Program-made: the position numbers and the translations under genes
Notes under the pieces: model-generated
The model's input: the letters and a program-made list of their open reading frames with translations, nothing else
Told to the model about the DNA's origin: nothing
The model's database searches: none
Shown here: positions 25,688 to 35,227 of the stretch, in pieces
Position numbering within the stretch: position 1 is the first letter of the stretch
Layout of the letters: each line of letters begins with the position of its first letter
Assembly (NCBI GenBank): GCA_021793235.1
Contig: JAJYTD010000001.1
Location: forward strand, 124,001 to 188,000
Source: Actinomycetes bacterium
GTDB lineage: Bacteria; Actinomycetota; Actinomycetes; Streptosporangiales; Streptosporangiaceae
Direction of reading: 5' to 3'
DNA length: 64,000 bases

Positions 25688-26764
25688 ATGGTGAGAGAAG
25701 CCGATGTACCCCGACTGGACGTCCCGAGCGCGGGAGTCCACCATGCCGACCCCGCCCGTTACGACGGGCGGATGCCCTACCGCCGAATCGGGCGCAGCGG
25801 GCTCGATCTGCCGGAGATCTCCCTGGGCCTGTGGCAGAACTTCGGCGATGATCGGGCGCTGCACACGCAGCGCGCCATCCTGCGGCGCGCGTTCGACCTC
25901 GGTATCACCCATTTCGACCTCGCCAACAACTACGGACCGCCGCCGGGGTCGGCCGAACTCAACTTCGGTCGGATCCTTCGCGAGGATTTCCGCGCCTACC
26001 GAGACGAGCTGGTCATCTCCACAAAGGCCGGCTATGACATGTGGCCCGGCCCCTACGGCAGCGGCGGCTCCCGCAAATACCTGCTGGCAAGCCTGGACCA
26101 GTCCCTGGCCCGGATGGGCCTGGACCACGTCGACATCTTCTACAGCCACCGCTTCGACCCGGATACTCCGCTCGAAGAGACGATGTCGGCACTGGACACG
26201 GCGGTGAAGTCGGGCAGGGCGCTGTACGCGGGCATCTCCTCCTACTCGCCGCGGCGCACACGCGAGGCCGCGGAGCTGCTGCGCGGTATGGGCACCCCGC
26301 TGCTGATCCACCAGCCGTCCTATTCGATGGTGAACCGGTGGATCGAAGAGCAGGACCTGCTCGGCACGCTGGAGGCGGAGGGTGTCGGCTGCATCGCGTT
26401 CTCGCCGCTGGCGCAGGGCCTGCTCACGAACAGATACCTCGGCGGTACCCCGGAGGGCTCGCGGGCCAGGGCCGGCAAGGCGTTCTCGGCGGAGTGGCTG
26501 ACCGAGCAGAACCTCACCCGGATCCGTGCGCTGAACGAGATCGCCGCGCGCCGCGGGCAGTCGCTGGCCCAACTGGCGCTGTCCTGGGTGCTCCGAGACA
26601 GCCGGGTGACCTCAGCGCTCATCGGAGCGAGCAGTGTCGGGCAGTTGGAGGACAGCGTGGCCGCGGTGCGCGGGCCCGAGCTGACCGGCGATGAACTGGC
26701 CGAGATCGACCGATACGCCGAGGATCTGGGGGTCAACATCTGGCGCCGTTCCAGCGAGGACTGA
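25688..26764 (+). CDS. Aldo/keto reductase, YghZ-like
   Basis: A protein of about 358 residues of the aldo/keto reductase superfamily, closest in layout to E. coli YghZ (L-glyceraldehyde 3-phosphate reductase). Catalytic residues of the barrel are visible: Asp and Tyr in FDLANNYG, Lys in STKAGYDMW, and His in YSHRFD. The NADPH-binding end has ALIGASSVGQLED. It reduces aldehydes or ketones in the cytoplasm. The start is either ATG 25688 or ATG 25679; neither has a strong ribosome-binding site. Confidence 0.9.
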   Translation: MVREADVPRLDVPSAGVHHADPARYDGRMPYRRIGRSGLDLPEISLGLWQNFGDDRALHTQRAILRRAFDLGITHFDLANNYGPPPGSAELNFGRILREDFRAYRDELVISTKAGYDMWPGPYGSGGSRKYLLASLDQSLARMGLDHVDIFYSHRFDPDTPLEETMSALDTAVKSGRALYAGISSYSPRRTREAAELLRGMGTPLLIHQPSYSMVNRWIEEQDLLGTLEAEGVGCIAFSPLAQGLLTNRYLGGTPEGSRARAGKAFSAEWLTEQNLTRIRALNEIAARRGQSLAQLALSWVLRDSRVTSALIGASSVGQLEDSVAAVRGPELTGDELAEIDRYAEDLGVNIWRRSSED

Positions 26765-26860
26765 ACTCGTGCCGCTCTTCGTGAAGCGATTGCTTTGATC
26801 ACTTACCGTCACGGGCAAAAGGGATCAGCATGGCGTATCCGGGCGTGTGGCAGGAGTGGG

Positions 26861-26932
26861 CGTCCGCAAAACCGCCGTAGGCAGAGAGGTCAGGCGATGT
26901 TTCGCCCAAGGCCTACGGCGAGCGCGCGGACG
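26861..26932. repeat. Nested inverted repeat downstream of the reductase gene
   Basis: Arms 26861-26882 and 26911-26932 match at 17 of 22 positions, with the inner 10 bp (CGCCGTAGGC) and outer 7 bp perfect. Inside the loop, GGCGA/TCGCC forms a second stem. The structure could be a terminator, an untranslated-region element or a mobile-element remnant; I do not recognise it. Confidence 0.45.
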
Positions 26933-26954
26933 CCTTGGCCGTGCCAATGGCCAT

Positions 26955-26991
26955 CACACACAGTATCGTTAACTTAACGCGACTGTGTGTG
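26955..26991. promoter_or_regulatory. 37-base near-perfect palindrome in the gap before the peptide transporter
   Basis: Outer arms CACACACAGT and ACTGTGTGTG are perfect, and inner arms CGTTAA/TTAACG pair around a single central base, with two mismatched positions between. It is AT-richer than its surroundings. The remaining gap 26765-27294 holds no gene. It may be an operator or a terminator. Confidence 0.45.
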
Positions 26992-27294
26992 TACGAATAG
27001 TTTGTATTCTTCAATGAGCTGGTTGGATATGGAGAATTCCTACCCTCGTTGTGCTTTCTTGATGTCTCGGTGACCGTGTGGTGTCCGAAAGTAGCCCAAA
27101 CTCATGGGAATTCGGATCACTGACCGTGAATCGGATGCAAGCGGGGTCTGGCCTTCTTGGGGAGCTGATCCTCTCCGAGGGCAGGGAGCCCAGTCCTCAT
27201 GCGTGCCAGAGCATGCCGTGCCGCACCGCTTTGACCGCGCGTCATTCGCGATTCACCGCGATGGACCGATGCAGGCCGTCCCGGCGACAGGTAG

Positions 27295-28290
27295 GTGCGT
27301 GAATTGGGGAAGTTCCTGGTCAGGCGATTTATCAGTTATCTCGTCCTGATCTTTTTAGCGTCCAGTTTCGCCTATCTGCTCGCGGCGGCGACCCTCAGCC
27401 CTCGTACCAACTTCGATCAACTCCAGCCCCGTCCCAGCCAGGAGGCGATCGAGAAGGAGCTGGACAAGCTCAACCTCAACGACAACACCCCGATCGCCCA
27501 GCGGTACGGCACCTGGGTCCGAGACCTCGTCCTCCATGGCGACTTCGGACAGACGATCGACGACCAGAGTGTCAACGAGGCGGTCGCCCGCAAGGCGGGG
27601 GTCACCCTCCGGCTGATCATCGTCGGGACCGGCCTCGGCTGCTCGGTCGGGGTGGCCATCGGGGCCTACTCCGCGGTCAAGCAGTATCGGGGTTTCGACA
27701 AGGCGGCGACCGCGGCCGCATTCTTCGTGCTCGCTGTGCCCACGGTCGTCATCGCGGTCTCCATGCGAGAAGCCGCACGGTGGTTCAATGACGTGACAGG
27801 TGTGCGGTTCTTCGAATACGGAGGGGAATACACCGCCGGCCTCGATGCCGGGTTCTGGGGCACCCTCGCCGACCGACTGCAGCACGGCATCCTGCCGACG
27901 CTGACCCTGGCGCTCGCCCTGTTCGCCGCGTTCAGCCGCTACCAGCGCAACATGATGCTGGATGTACTGGGCTCCGACTTCGTGCGGACCGCGATGGCCA
28001 AAGGACTCACCCGGCGTGCCGCGCTGCTCAAGCACGCCCTGCGCACCGCGCTGATCCCCACGATCACCTACTTCACCTTCACGTTCGGCATCCTGCTCGC
28101 CGGGACGACGTTCACCGAGAAGATCTACGGCTGGCACGGCATGGGAGCCTGGGTCGTGGACTCCATCACGCAGAACGACGTGAACGCCGTGGCCGCGGTC
28201 ACCTTCTTCATGGCCGTCTGCGTCATGGCCGCCTCCTTTCTCTCCGACATCCTCTACGCGTGGCTGGACCCCCGGGTTCGAGTGAGCTGA
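27295..28290 (+). CDS. Peptide ABC transporter permease (DppB-like)
   Basis: A 331-residue permease of the oligopeptide/dipeptide family. The N-terminal LVRRFISYLVLIFLASSFAYLL helix is typical, followed by a large loop with GDFGQTI and the coupling EAA region (GLTRRAALLKHALRTALIP). It forms the membrane channel with the next gene's product. Start GTG 27295 is preceded by AGGTAG only, so the start is moderately certain. First gene of a four-gene importer unit. Confidence 0.92.
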   Translation: MRELGKFLVRRFISYLVLIFLASSFAYLLAAATLSPRTNFDQLQPRPSQEAIEKELDKLNLNDNTPIAQRYGTWVRDLVLHGDFGQTIDDQSVNEAVARKAGVTLRLIIVGTGLGCSVGVAIGAYSAVKQYRGFDKAATAAAFFVLAVPTVVIAVSMREAARWFNDVTGVRFFEYGGEYTAGLDAGFWGTLADRLQHGILPTLTLALALFAAFSRYQRNMMLDVLGSDFVRTAMAKGLTRRAALLKHALRTALIPTITYFTFTFGILLAGTTFTEKIYGWHGMGAWVVDSITQNDVNAVAAVTFFMAVCVMAASFLSDILYAWLDPRVRVS

Positions 28291-28408
28291 GTATGCGCAC
28301 CGAACACCGTCCGTTACGCCCGGCAGGACCCGCGGGTATCGGCCGCACCGCGGCCGAACTCGGGTCCGTCCCGCCCCGCCCGCACCCGAAAACGCTGGAG
28401 AAGACCTC

Positions 28409-29320
28409 ATGAGCATGCCCGCCGAACGCGTGGCCGATACCGCGGAAGCGGAAGGCGAGGAGGTGCGGGTTCCCGGACGGTGGTCCGGGGTGCTGTACGA
28501 GGTGCTGCGCACCCCGCGGGTCCTCTTCGGGGCCGCGCTGCTGCTCGCCCTGGTCATCGCCGCCTGGGTCGGCCCGTTGCTCAGCCCTTGGGACTTCGCC
28601 GAGACCGACATCATCGCGCGCCGCGAACCGCCTTCAGCCGAGCACTGGTTCGGCACCGATAGCATCGGACGCGACACCTTCACCCAGACCATGGTCGGGT
28701 TGCAGAAGTCGATCATCATCGGCCTGCTCGCCGCGATCCTCACCACGGCCATCGCGGCGGTGGTCGGGGCATTCGCCGGCTACTTCCTCGGCGCCACCGA
28801 CAGGGTGCTCATGTGGATCACCGACCTGGCGCTGGTGCTGCCCAACTTCCTGATCCTGGCGATCCTCTACCCGGCGCTGCGCGGCAAGGGGTGGCTGGTC
28901 TTCGTCATCCTGCTCGCCGCGCTCGCCTGGATGGTCACCGCGAAGATGGTGCGCGGCATGACGATCTCACTGAAAGAGCGCGAATACGTCCTGGCCGCCC
29001 GCTACATGGGCGTCTCCCACCACCGGATCATCTTTCGGCACATTCTGCCCAACATGTCTTCGCTGTTGATCGTGGACGCCACGATCAACGTCAGCGCGGC
29101 GATCATCGCGGAGACCTCACTGTCCTACTTCGGTTTCGGCGTGCAGCCCCCGGACGTCTCCCTCGGCTCACTGATCGCCGACGGTTCAACCCAGTCGCTG
29201 GCCTTTCCGTGGACGTTCTGGTTCTGCACCGGTCTGCTCGTCGTGCTGGTAATGGCGGTCAATCTCATCGGCGACGGGCTGCGCGACGCGCTCGACCCGC
29301 AGTCCAAGCGCAGGTCGTAG
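28409..29320 (+). CDS. Peptide ABC transporter permease (DppC-like)
   Basis: A 303-residue partner permease. After an N-terminal cytoplasmic stretch and first helix it has EHWFGTDSIGRDTF, the DppC/OppC signature, and a coupling region around MGVSHHRIIFRHILPN. The ATG is preceded by GGAGAAG. It lies 118 bases after the DppB-like gene; a short spacer without a gene separates them. Confidence 0.94.
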   Translation: MSMPAERVADTAEAEGEEVRVPGRWSGVLYEVLRTPRVLFGAALLLALVIAAWVGPLLSPWDFAETDIIARREPPSAEHWFGTDSIGRDTFTQTMVGLQKSIIIGLLAAILTTAIAAVVGAFAGYFLGATDRVLMWITDLALVLPNFLILAILYPALRGKGWLVFVILLAALAWMVTAKMVRGMTISLKEREYVLAARYMGVSHHRIIFRHILPNMSSLLIVDATINVSAAIIAETSLSYFGFGVQPPDVSLGSLIADGSTQSLAFPWTFWFCTGLLVVLVMAVNLIGDGLRDALDPQSKRRS

Positions 29321-29335
29321 GGAGCGAGAGGAACA

Positions 29336-31468
29336 ATGACGGGTACCACCACCGAGACGGGTGCCACCACGGACACGCGCCTGGAGCCCGCCACCCCCGT
29401 CCTGGAGATCACCGACCTCAAGGTCGTCTTCCCGGGCAGCGGCAGGAATCCCGACATCACCGCTGTCCGCGGAGTGAGCTACCGTGTCCACCGCGGCGAA
29501 GTACTGGGAATCGTCGGCGAGTCCGGCTCCGGAAAATCCGTCTCCTCGCTGGCCGCGATGGGCTTGCTGCCCGAGTATGCCAAAGTCAGCGGATCGATCC
29601 GGCTGCACGGCGAAGAGCTGCTGGGCCTAAACGACCGCGCCATGTCGGCCAAGCGCGGCTCGGCCATCTCCATGGTGTTCCAGGATCCGCTGTCCGGACT
29701 CACCCCCGTCTACACGGTCGGCGACCAGATCGCCGAGGCCGTGCGGGTGCACAATCCCCGCATCTCCAAAGCGCAGGCCGCGAACCGCGCGGTCGAACTG
29801 CTCGACCTCGTCGGCATCCCCGACCCCCGACAGCGCTACCGGGCGTTCCCGCACGAATTCTCCGGCGGTATGCGCCAGCGCGTGATGATCGCCATCGCCA
29901 TCGCCAACGATCCCGACGTGATCATCTGCGATGAACCCACCACCGCGCTCGACGTCACCATCCAGGCCCAGATCCTCGACGTGCTCAAGACGGCACGGCA
30001 AGAGACCGGTGCCGCGATCGTGATGATCACCCACGATCTCGGCGTCGTCGCCGGTTTCGTAGACCGGGTACAGGTCATGTACGCCGGGCGGCTGGTCGAG
30101 GCCGGCGGCGTCGACGACGTCTACTACCGCACCCGGATGCCCTACACCATGGGACTGCTCGGATCGGTGCCGCGCCTGGACGAGGAGGAGGAAACCGCGC
30201 TGATTCCGATCCGGGGCACCCCGCCGTCGCTGGACGCTCTGCCTCCCGGCTGCCCTTTCGCGCCGCGCTGCCCGCTCGCCGTTGCCGCCTGCTCCGAATC
30301 CGAGCCCGGTCTCGACCCGGTGGGCGCGGAAGGGCACTCTGCGGCCTGTATCCGCTCCGGTGAGATCGAGGAGAACGCGTGGACGGCGCGAGACGTCTAC
30401 CCGGTCCCGAAGATCCCCGCGGAGCGCACCGCTCAGGGCCCCCGAGAGGACCGCGAGACCGTGCTCGCGGTCGAGGGCCTGGTCAAGTACCACCCGCTGA
30501 TGAAAGGCGCGGTGTTCAAGCGCCGCGTCGGAACGGTCTACGCCGTCGACGGGATCACCTTCGACATCCGCGAGGGCGAGACTCTGGGGCTGGTCGGCGA
30601 GTCCGGATGCGGCAAGTCGACCACGCTCATGGAGATCCTCAGCCTGCGGGCGCCGCAGAGCGGCAGGGTCGTCGTCTTCGGCAAGGAGGCCGGCGCGGTC
30701 ACCGCCAAAGAGCGGTTCAAAATCCGCCGGGATGTACAGGTCGTCTTCCAGGACCCGATGAGCTCGCTCGACCCGCGCATGTCGGTCTTCGAGATCATCG
30801 CCGAGCCGCTGCGCACCCACGGCCACCCCAAGGCACTGCTGCGCACCCGCGTCAACGAACTGCTCAGCCTGGTGGGCCTGGAACCCGCGCACGCCGCCCG
30901 CTACCCGCAGGAGTTCTCCGGCGGCCAGCGCCAGCGCATCGGGATCGCTCGCGCCCTCGCGCTGGAACCCCGATTGCTCGTCTTGGACGAACCCGTATCG
31001 GCGCTCGACGTATCCATCCAGGCCGGTGTGATCAACCTGCTCGATGAGCTCAAGGCCCGCCTCGGCCTGTCCTACCTCTTCGTCGCGCACGACCTGTCGG
31101 TGGTGCGGCACATCGCCGACCGGGTGGCGGTCATGTACCTCGGCCGGATCGTCGAGATCGGCGATGTCGAGTCCATCTACCAACGGCCCGCCCACCCCTA
31201 CACCCAGGCGCTGCTGTCGGCGATCCCCGTGCCCGACCCCGAGAAGGAGCGGGCGCGCAGCCACATCGTACTCAGGGGCGACCTGCCCAACCCCGCCGCC
31301 CCTCCGTCCGGGTGCGGCTTCCGGACGCGCTGCCAGAAGTTCGCGGTGCTGGACGAGGCCGAACGCACACTCTGCCGGGATGCGCACCCGGAGCTGTGGT
31401 CCATCGGCGCCGGTCCAGCCGACCAGGCGGCAGCCTGCCACTACGCCCAGGAGCGTGAACCCTGGTGA
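29336..31468 (+). CDS. Fused peptide ABC transporter ATPase (DppD-DppF type)
   Basis: A 710-residue protein holding both ATPases of the importer in one chain. The first ABC domain (about residues 22-340) has Walker A GESGSGKS near 61-68, signature SGGMRQR and Walker B IICDEPT. The second (about 375-700) has GESGCGKST near 420, SGGQRQR and LVLDEPV. Each is followed by the oligopeptide-transporter C-terminal segment with four cysteines ([14 protein letters not shown]; and a CGFRTRC-type motif), likely an iron-sulfur or zinc site of this family. It follows the permease gene by 15 bases. Confidence 0.94.
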   Translation: MTGTTTETGATTDTRLEPATPVLEITDLKVVFPGSGRNPDITAVRGVSYRVHRGEVLGIVGESGSGKSVSSLAAMGLLPEYAKVSGSIRLHGEELLGLNDRAMSAKRGSAISMVFQDPLSGLTPVYTVGDQIAEAVRVHNPRISKAQAANRAVELLDLVGIPDPRQRYRAFPHEFSGGMRQRVMIAIAIANDPDVIICDEPTTALDVTIQAQILDVLKTARQETGAAIVMITHDLGVVAGFVDRVQVMYAGRLVEAGGVDDVYYRTRMPYTMGLLGSVPRLDEEEETALIPIRGTPPSLDALPPGCPFAPRCPLAVAACSESEPGLDPVGAEGHSAACIRSGEIEENAWTARDVYPVPKIPAERTAQGPREDRETVLAVEGLVKYHPLMKGAVFKRRVGTVYAVDGITFDIREGETLGLVGESGCGKSTTLMEILSLRAPQSGRVVVFGKEAGAVTAKERFKIRRDVQVVFQDPMSSLDPRMSVFEIIAEPLRTHGHPKALLRTRVNELLSLVGLEPAHAARYPQEFSGGQRQRIGIARALALEPRLLVLDEPVSALDVSIQAGVINLLDELKARLGLSYLFVAHDLSVVRHIADRVAVMYLGRIVEIGDVESIYQRPAHPYTQALLSAIPVPDPEKERARSHIVLRGDLPNPAAPPSGCGFRTRCQKFAVLDEAERTLCRDAHPELWSIGAGPADQAAACHYAQEREPW

Positions 31469-31526
31469 CCTTCGCTGGGCGCCCGCGCCCGGTCGATCCC
31501 CGAAAAAAACCAGTGAGGAGAATCCC

Positions 31527-33242
31527 ATGAGAACCAGACGAGCGGCGAAATACGCCGCCCCCCTCATGGCCCTGGCCCTCATGGCAGGAGCGTGCGGCGG
31601 AAACGGCGACGAAGAGCAGAACGGGGAGACCCTCGCGGACATCCCCGCCTCCGATATCAACCCCGCCGACCCCTCTGAACTCGTAGAGGGCGGCACGTTC
31701 AACTGGGGCATCAACGAGTACCCCACGCAGTACAACATGGAGCACGTCCAGGGCAACCTGGGCAATGTGCAGCGGATCGCCGCGGCCGTCATGCCGCGGA
31801 TGGTGAAATTCGACGAAGCCGGCGACATCCACCCCGACCCGGACTACGCCGAGTCCATCGACATCAGCGACGACGGCCTGACCATCACCTACACGCTCAA
31901 CCCCGAAGCCGAGTGGTCCAACGGTGAGCCCATCACCTGGGAGGACTTCGAGGCCATGGCCGAGACTGTCGGCGGCAAGCGCGACAACGACTCCGAGTTC
32001 GACATCGGCGACAAGACCGGCCACGAACTCATCGAGAGCGTGGAGAAGGGCGAGGACGAGTTCGAGGTCATCGTCGAACTGGAGTCGCCCTACGGCGAGT
32101 GGCCGCTGCTCTTCGAGGTCCTCTACCCCAAGGAGTACATGGAGGACCCGAAGAAGTTCAACGAGGGCTATGAGAAGGACTTCCCGGTCACCGCGGGCCC
32201 CTTCGGCGATGTCGAGTTCGACGACACCAAGGAGACCGTCACTGTCTACAAGAACGAGGACTGGTGGGGCGAGCCCGTCGTCCTGGACGAGATCATCTTC
32301 CACAGCTACGGCAACGACGCGCTCGCCGGCGTGCTGAAGAACGGGGAGATCGACGGCTACTACCTCGGCTATGAGGCGGCCCAGTACGAGGAGTTGAAAG
32401 GCGCCGAAGGTATCCGGATCACCAAGGCGATCGACAACGCCTACCGGCACATCTCCATCAACGGCGGCGAGGGCCGCCTCCTGGAGGACGTGAAGGTCCG
32501 CAACGCCCTCGTGCACGGAATCGACCGCTCCGAACTGGCCGCGGCGACCCTGGAAGGCATCGACTGGACCACCGACCCCACGGTGAACCGGCTGCGCAAG
32601 TCCACCCAGACCGGATTTCAGGACAACAGCGAAGGCTACGGCGAGTACGACCCGGAAAAGGCCGCCGAGATGCTCGACGAGGCCGGGTGGACCCAGGACG
32701 CCGAAGGCGAGACCCGCACCAAGGACGGCGAGGAACTGGAGATCCACTGGGTGATCCCCTCCGACCTGCAGAACACCGCCGATGAGGCCGAGGTCGCCAA
32801 GGCCCAGCTCGAGAAGATCGGGGCGGCGGTCAACATCGAGACCGTCCCCAGCAACGCCTACTTCGAGAACTACATCGTCCCCGGCAACTACGACATGACG
32901 ACGTTCGTGTACATTGCTACCACCCCCTTCGCCGGCGAGTCCGCGGAGAACTTCACCGGACCGGTCGGCGAAGACGACGAAGGCAACGTCAACTGGGGCA
33001 ACAACCTCGCCTTCCACACCACCGACGAGATCAACGAGAAGTTCGAGGAGCTCGCCGCGGAGCCCGACCCCGAGCGCTACGCCGAGCTCTGCAACGAGAT
33101 CGACCGGCTGCTGTGGGAGCAGAGCATGGCCGTGCCGCTCTTCCAGCGCCCGGGCACCTTCGCGGTGAAGGAGACCGTGGCCAACTGGGGCGCCAACGGC
33201 CTGGCCTCCATCGACTACACGTCCATCGGCTTCACCGAGTAA
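31527..33242 (+). CDS. Peptide ABC transporter substrate-binding lipoprotein (family 5)
   Basis: A 571-residue lipoprotein with a twin-basic N-terminus, a hydrophobic core and a lipobox ending in AGAC (Cys about 23). The mature chain is an SBP family 5 (DppA/OppA) binding protein, with a TYTLNPEAEWSNGEPITWEDF segment near residue 130. It is anchored outside the membrane and delivers peptides or similar ligands to the permeases. GAGGAG precedes the ATG. It closes the transporter operon; a hairpin follows. Confidence 0.95.
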   Translation: MRTRRAAKYAAPLMALALMAGACGGNGDEEQNGETLADIPASDINPADPSELVEGGTFNWGINEYPTQYNMEHVQGNLGNVQRIAAAVMPRMVKFDEAGDIHPDPDYAESIDISDDGLTITYTLNPEAEWSNGEPITWEDFEAMAETVGGKRDNDSEFDIGDKTGHELIESVEKGEDEFEVIVELESPYGEWPLLFEVLYPKEYMEDPKKFNEGYEKDFPVTAGPFGDVEFDDTKETVTVYKNEDWWGEPVVLDEIIFHSYGNDALAGVLKNGEIDGYYLGYEAAQYEELKGAEGIRITKAIDNAYRHISINGGEGRLLEDVKVRNALVHGIDRSELAAATLEGIDWTTDPTVNRLRKSTQTGFQDNSEGYGEYDPEKAAEMLDEAGWTQDAEGETRTKDGEELEIHWVIPSDLQNTADEAEVAKAQLEKIGAAVNIETVPSNAYFENYIVPGNYDMTTFVYIATTPFAGESAENFTGPVGEDDEGNVNWGNNLAFHTTDEINEKFEELAAEPDPERYAELCNEIDRLLWEQSMAVPLFQRPGTFAVKETVANWGANGLASIDYTSIGFTE

Positions 33243-33302
33243 CCGGCACGCGGACACCGGGCCTCGGCGCGTCCGCGGCCCGTGCCCACCCCCGGCGGCG
33301 GT

Positions 33303-33334
33303 GCCCCTGCTCAGGCAGAACTGAGCACAGGGGC
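33303..33334 (+). terminator. Hairpin after the peptide transporter operon
   Basis: GCCCCTGCTCA (33303-33313) pairs with the segment at 33322-33334 with a two-base bulge, and flanking GC-rich bases extend the stem. It lies 60 bases after the last stop of the operon. Confidence 0.6.
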
Positions 33335-33542
33335 GCCGCAGCGCGGGGGGATTCCACGCGGCGGTTCGATGGTGGGCGGCGGGTCCCGGTGCTCCCGCTC
33401 CTTCCAGGGCGGCAGTGCCCGTTTCGCGCGTTGCCGAACCTCCACCGTCAGACCAGCGGCTCCGATCCGATACCCGGCCCCTCCGAAGTACCCCCATACA
33501 TTGACCGACCGCACGTCGACACCGATCCCCAGGGAGATCGCC

Positions 33543-34124
33543 GTGTACCCCCATTCACCGCGCATGGCCGCGTCCGCACTGGTAGCCGTATCCCTACCGC
33601 TGGTTCTCGCGGCTTGTTCGGGCGGTGGAAAAGCAGGATCCGGGGCAGAGGGGATTGACACCCCAGACGGCTACGACCGGGTGAACGCCGACGGCGTCAG
33701 CTATGCCAAACCCGCTGACTGGGTCGCCGGAGAGAAGGTCGCCCCCGGTTGGCAGGTGCATTTGGGCGCCCACGAAGCCCACTCTGATGTCGCCGCGGCC
33801 GAGGCTTCCCACTACACCGACGTCCCGAAGGGCGCTACCCCCAAGGAGGCGGCGAGCCTCATCCAGAGCGAATTCCCCTCAGCCGAAAGCATTACCATCA
33901 CCGCGGCCGACCCGGTCGACATCCCAGGTGCGGAGGGTGCCTACCGAATCGACTACCGGCATGTGTTTCTGCGACCCGAGTTCGACACCTACAACGTCGC
34001 CGACTTCGGAATCCGTACCGGGAACGGGACGGTCGTGGCGATCCGCTTAGGCAGTGTGGACGAACTCGTCGAGGACGGTACGTTCGACCGGATGGTCGAC
34101 TCGCTACAGGTGCTGGACGGTTGA
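33543..34124 (+). CDS. Hypothetical lipoprotein
   Basis: A protein of about 193 residues with a signal sequence and lipobox LAACSGGG, then a Gly/Ser linker and a globular domain with a DGVSYAKPADW segment. No family is recognised with confidence; the layout resembles small LpqN-like or PsbP-like actinobacterial lipoproteins. The GTG at 33543 has GGGAG seven bases upstream; an ATG at 33564 is the alternative. It converges on the next minus-strand unit. Confidence 0.75.
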   Translation: MYPHSPRMAASALVAVSLPLVLAACSGGGKAGSGAEGIDTPDGYDRVNADGVSYAKPADWVAGEKVAPGWQVHLGAHEAHSDVAAAEASHYTDVPKGATPKEAASLIQSEFPSAESITITAADPVDIPGAEGAYRIDYRHVFLRPEFDTYNVADFGIRTGNGTVVAIRLGSVDELVEDGTFDRMVDSLQVLDG

Positions 34125-34136
34125 TGGCAGAGAGGC

Positions 34137-34547
34137 TCACCTCCTGCCGCGAAGCAGCCAGGCCAGCCAGCCGCCCAAGGCGCCCTCCAGCGTCCACAAG
34201 AAGAATGCGGCGATATCTTCCGCGCTGGCCAGAGTCTCCCCGGCCGCGGTATTGGCCAGCACCCCCAGCAGGAACATCACCAGGAACGCGAGTAGCCCGG
34301 CCGCGGAGCCGGCTCCCACAGTCCACGCCATGCTGCGTGTCCTACGGGCCATCAGGCCGGCCGTGGCGCCGCCGAGGACCCGGGCCGTGGCCGAGAGAAC
34401 GGCGGCGCCCAGGCCCACCCCGAAATCCCCCTCGACATCAGCCGGTGTGGTCGAGGAAGCGGACATGGCGGCGCCGAAGACGAGGGTCAGCACCACGGTT
34501 CCGATTATGCTGATCAACGCGCCGACGACGATGCCTGTGTACTTCAC
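34137..34547 (-). CDS. Small membrane protein with about four helices
   Basis: A 136-residue hydrophobic protein with helices near residues 5-27, 45-65, 70-95 and 110-132. No known family. The GTG start overlaps the stop of the upstream lipoprotein gene by four bases and has AGGAG upstream, so it is co-translated. It is the last gene of the three-gene unit headed by the 500-residue pilin-leader protein, and could serve as an accessory or protective partner; that is speculation. Confidence 0.75.
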   Translation of the reverse strand: MKYTGIVVGALISIIGTVVLTLVFGAAMSASSTTPADVEGDFGVGLGAAVLSATARVLGGATAGLMARRTRSMAWTVGAGSAAGLLAFLVMFLLGVLANTAAGETLASAEDIAAFFLWTLEGALGGWLAWLLRGRR

Positions 34548-35227
34548 GGGTTCTCCTGAACGTGGATCGATCTCAGCATCTCCGCTGCGCCTGCCCGGTT
34601 GAACTCGCCTTTGGGCGCACCGTAGCGAATGTGGTACTGCGGAGTGGTCGCCATCCCGATCACGATGTCCCATTGCACGCTGACGGTGTCGCCGCCGTCG
34701 TGGGTGTAGCGGCTCTTCATCAGCACGGCATCGGCGGCGCCGGGGATATCAATGCTCGACGTGGAGATTTCGGCATCGGGGTCCCGATCGAGGAGCCCGG
34801 ATTCGACCAGCAGGACAGGTCCGGCGACCGAGGCGGACTTCTCCAGGAATACCAGGATGGCTGGCGGTCCCTGCTCCGCGCTGTTCGCGCTATCCGCATC
34901 GCCAGGGCCGCTCCCGTGCTCGGAGATCCAGACTTCGTCAGTCAGGACCAGGTCGGCGACATAGGTATCGGGAGAGTACTCCGCCATTCCCTCCACTGGG
35001 GTGAAGGTCAACTCCGACAGTGACACCGGGGCCTCGGTGTGCTCGCCGGAAACCGGTTCAGGGGCCAGGGGAGGGGCGGAACCGCTGACATCGCCGGAGC
35101 CGCCAGTACAGCCGCTCAGCAGCAACGCGGCCACCGCCGTGGCGACCGCACCGCCGACTGCGGCGACTCCGCCACGGCCGCAGGGGGCCGAAGCCGCGTC
35201 TTCGGGTGCGTCAGCACTGCAGTTCAT
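34544..35227 (-). CDS. Hypothetical lipoprotein, partner of the pilin-leader protein
   Basis: A protein of about 226 residues. After a hydrophilic N-terminus it has a hydrophobic segment ending in LLLSGC, a likely lipobox, followed by a Gly/Ser-rich linker and a globular domain with VLFEKS-like strands and a SIDIPGAADAVLMKSRY segment. It is not recognised. The ATG at 35227 has GGAGG upstream and overlaps the end of the pilin-leader gene by 17 bases, and its own stop overlaps the next membrane gene. The tight coupling suggests that the three proteins act together at the cell surface. Confidence 0.75.
   Translation of the reverse strand: MNCSADAPEDAASAPCGRGGVAAVGGAVATAVAALLLSGCTGGSGDVSGSAPPLAPEPVSGEHTEAPVSLSELTFTPVEGMAEYSPDTYVADLVLTDEVWISEHGSGPGDADSANSAEQGPPAILVFLEKSASVAGPVLLVESGLLDRDPDAEISTSSIDIPGAADAVLMKSRYTHDGGDTVSVQWDIVIGMATTPQYHIRYGAPKGEFNRAGAAEMLRSIHVQENP

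Noticed and set aside
31272-33554. A 760-residue minus-strand frame opposite the peptide-binding protein gene
   Set aside because: A shadow frame; the plus strand has an intact lipoprotein with all expected motifs.
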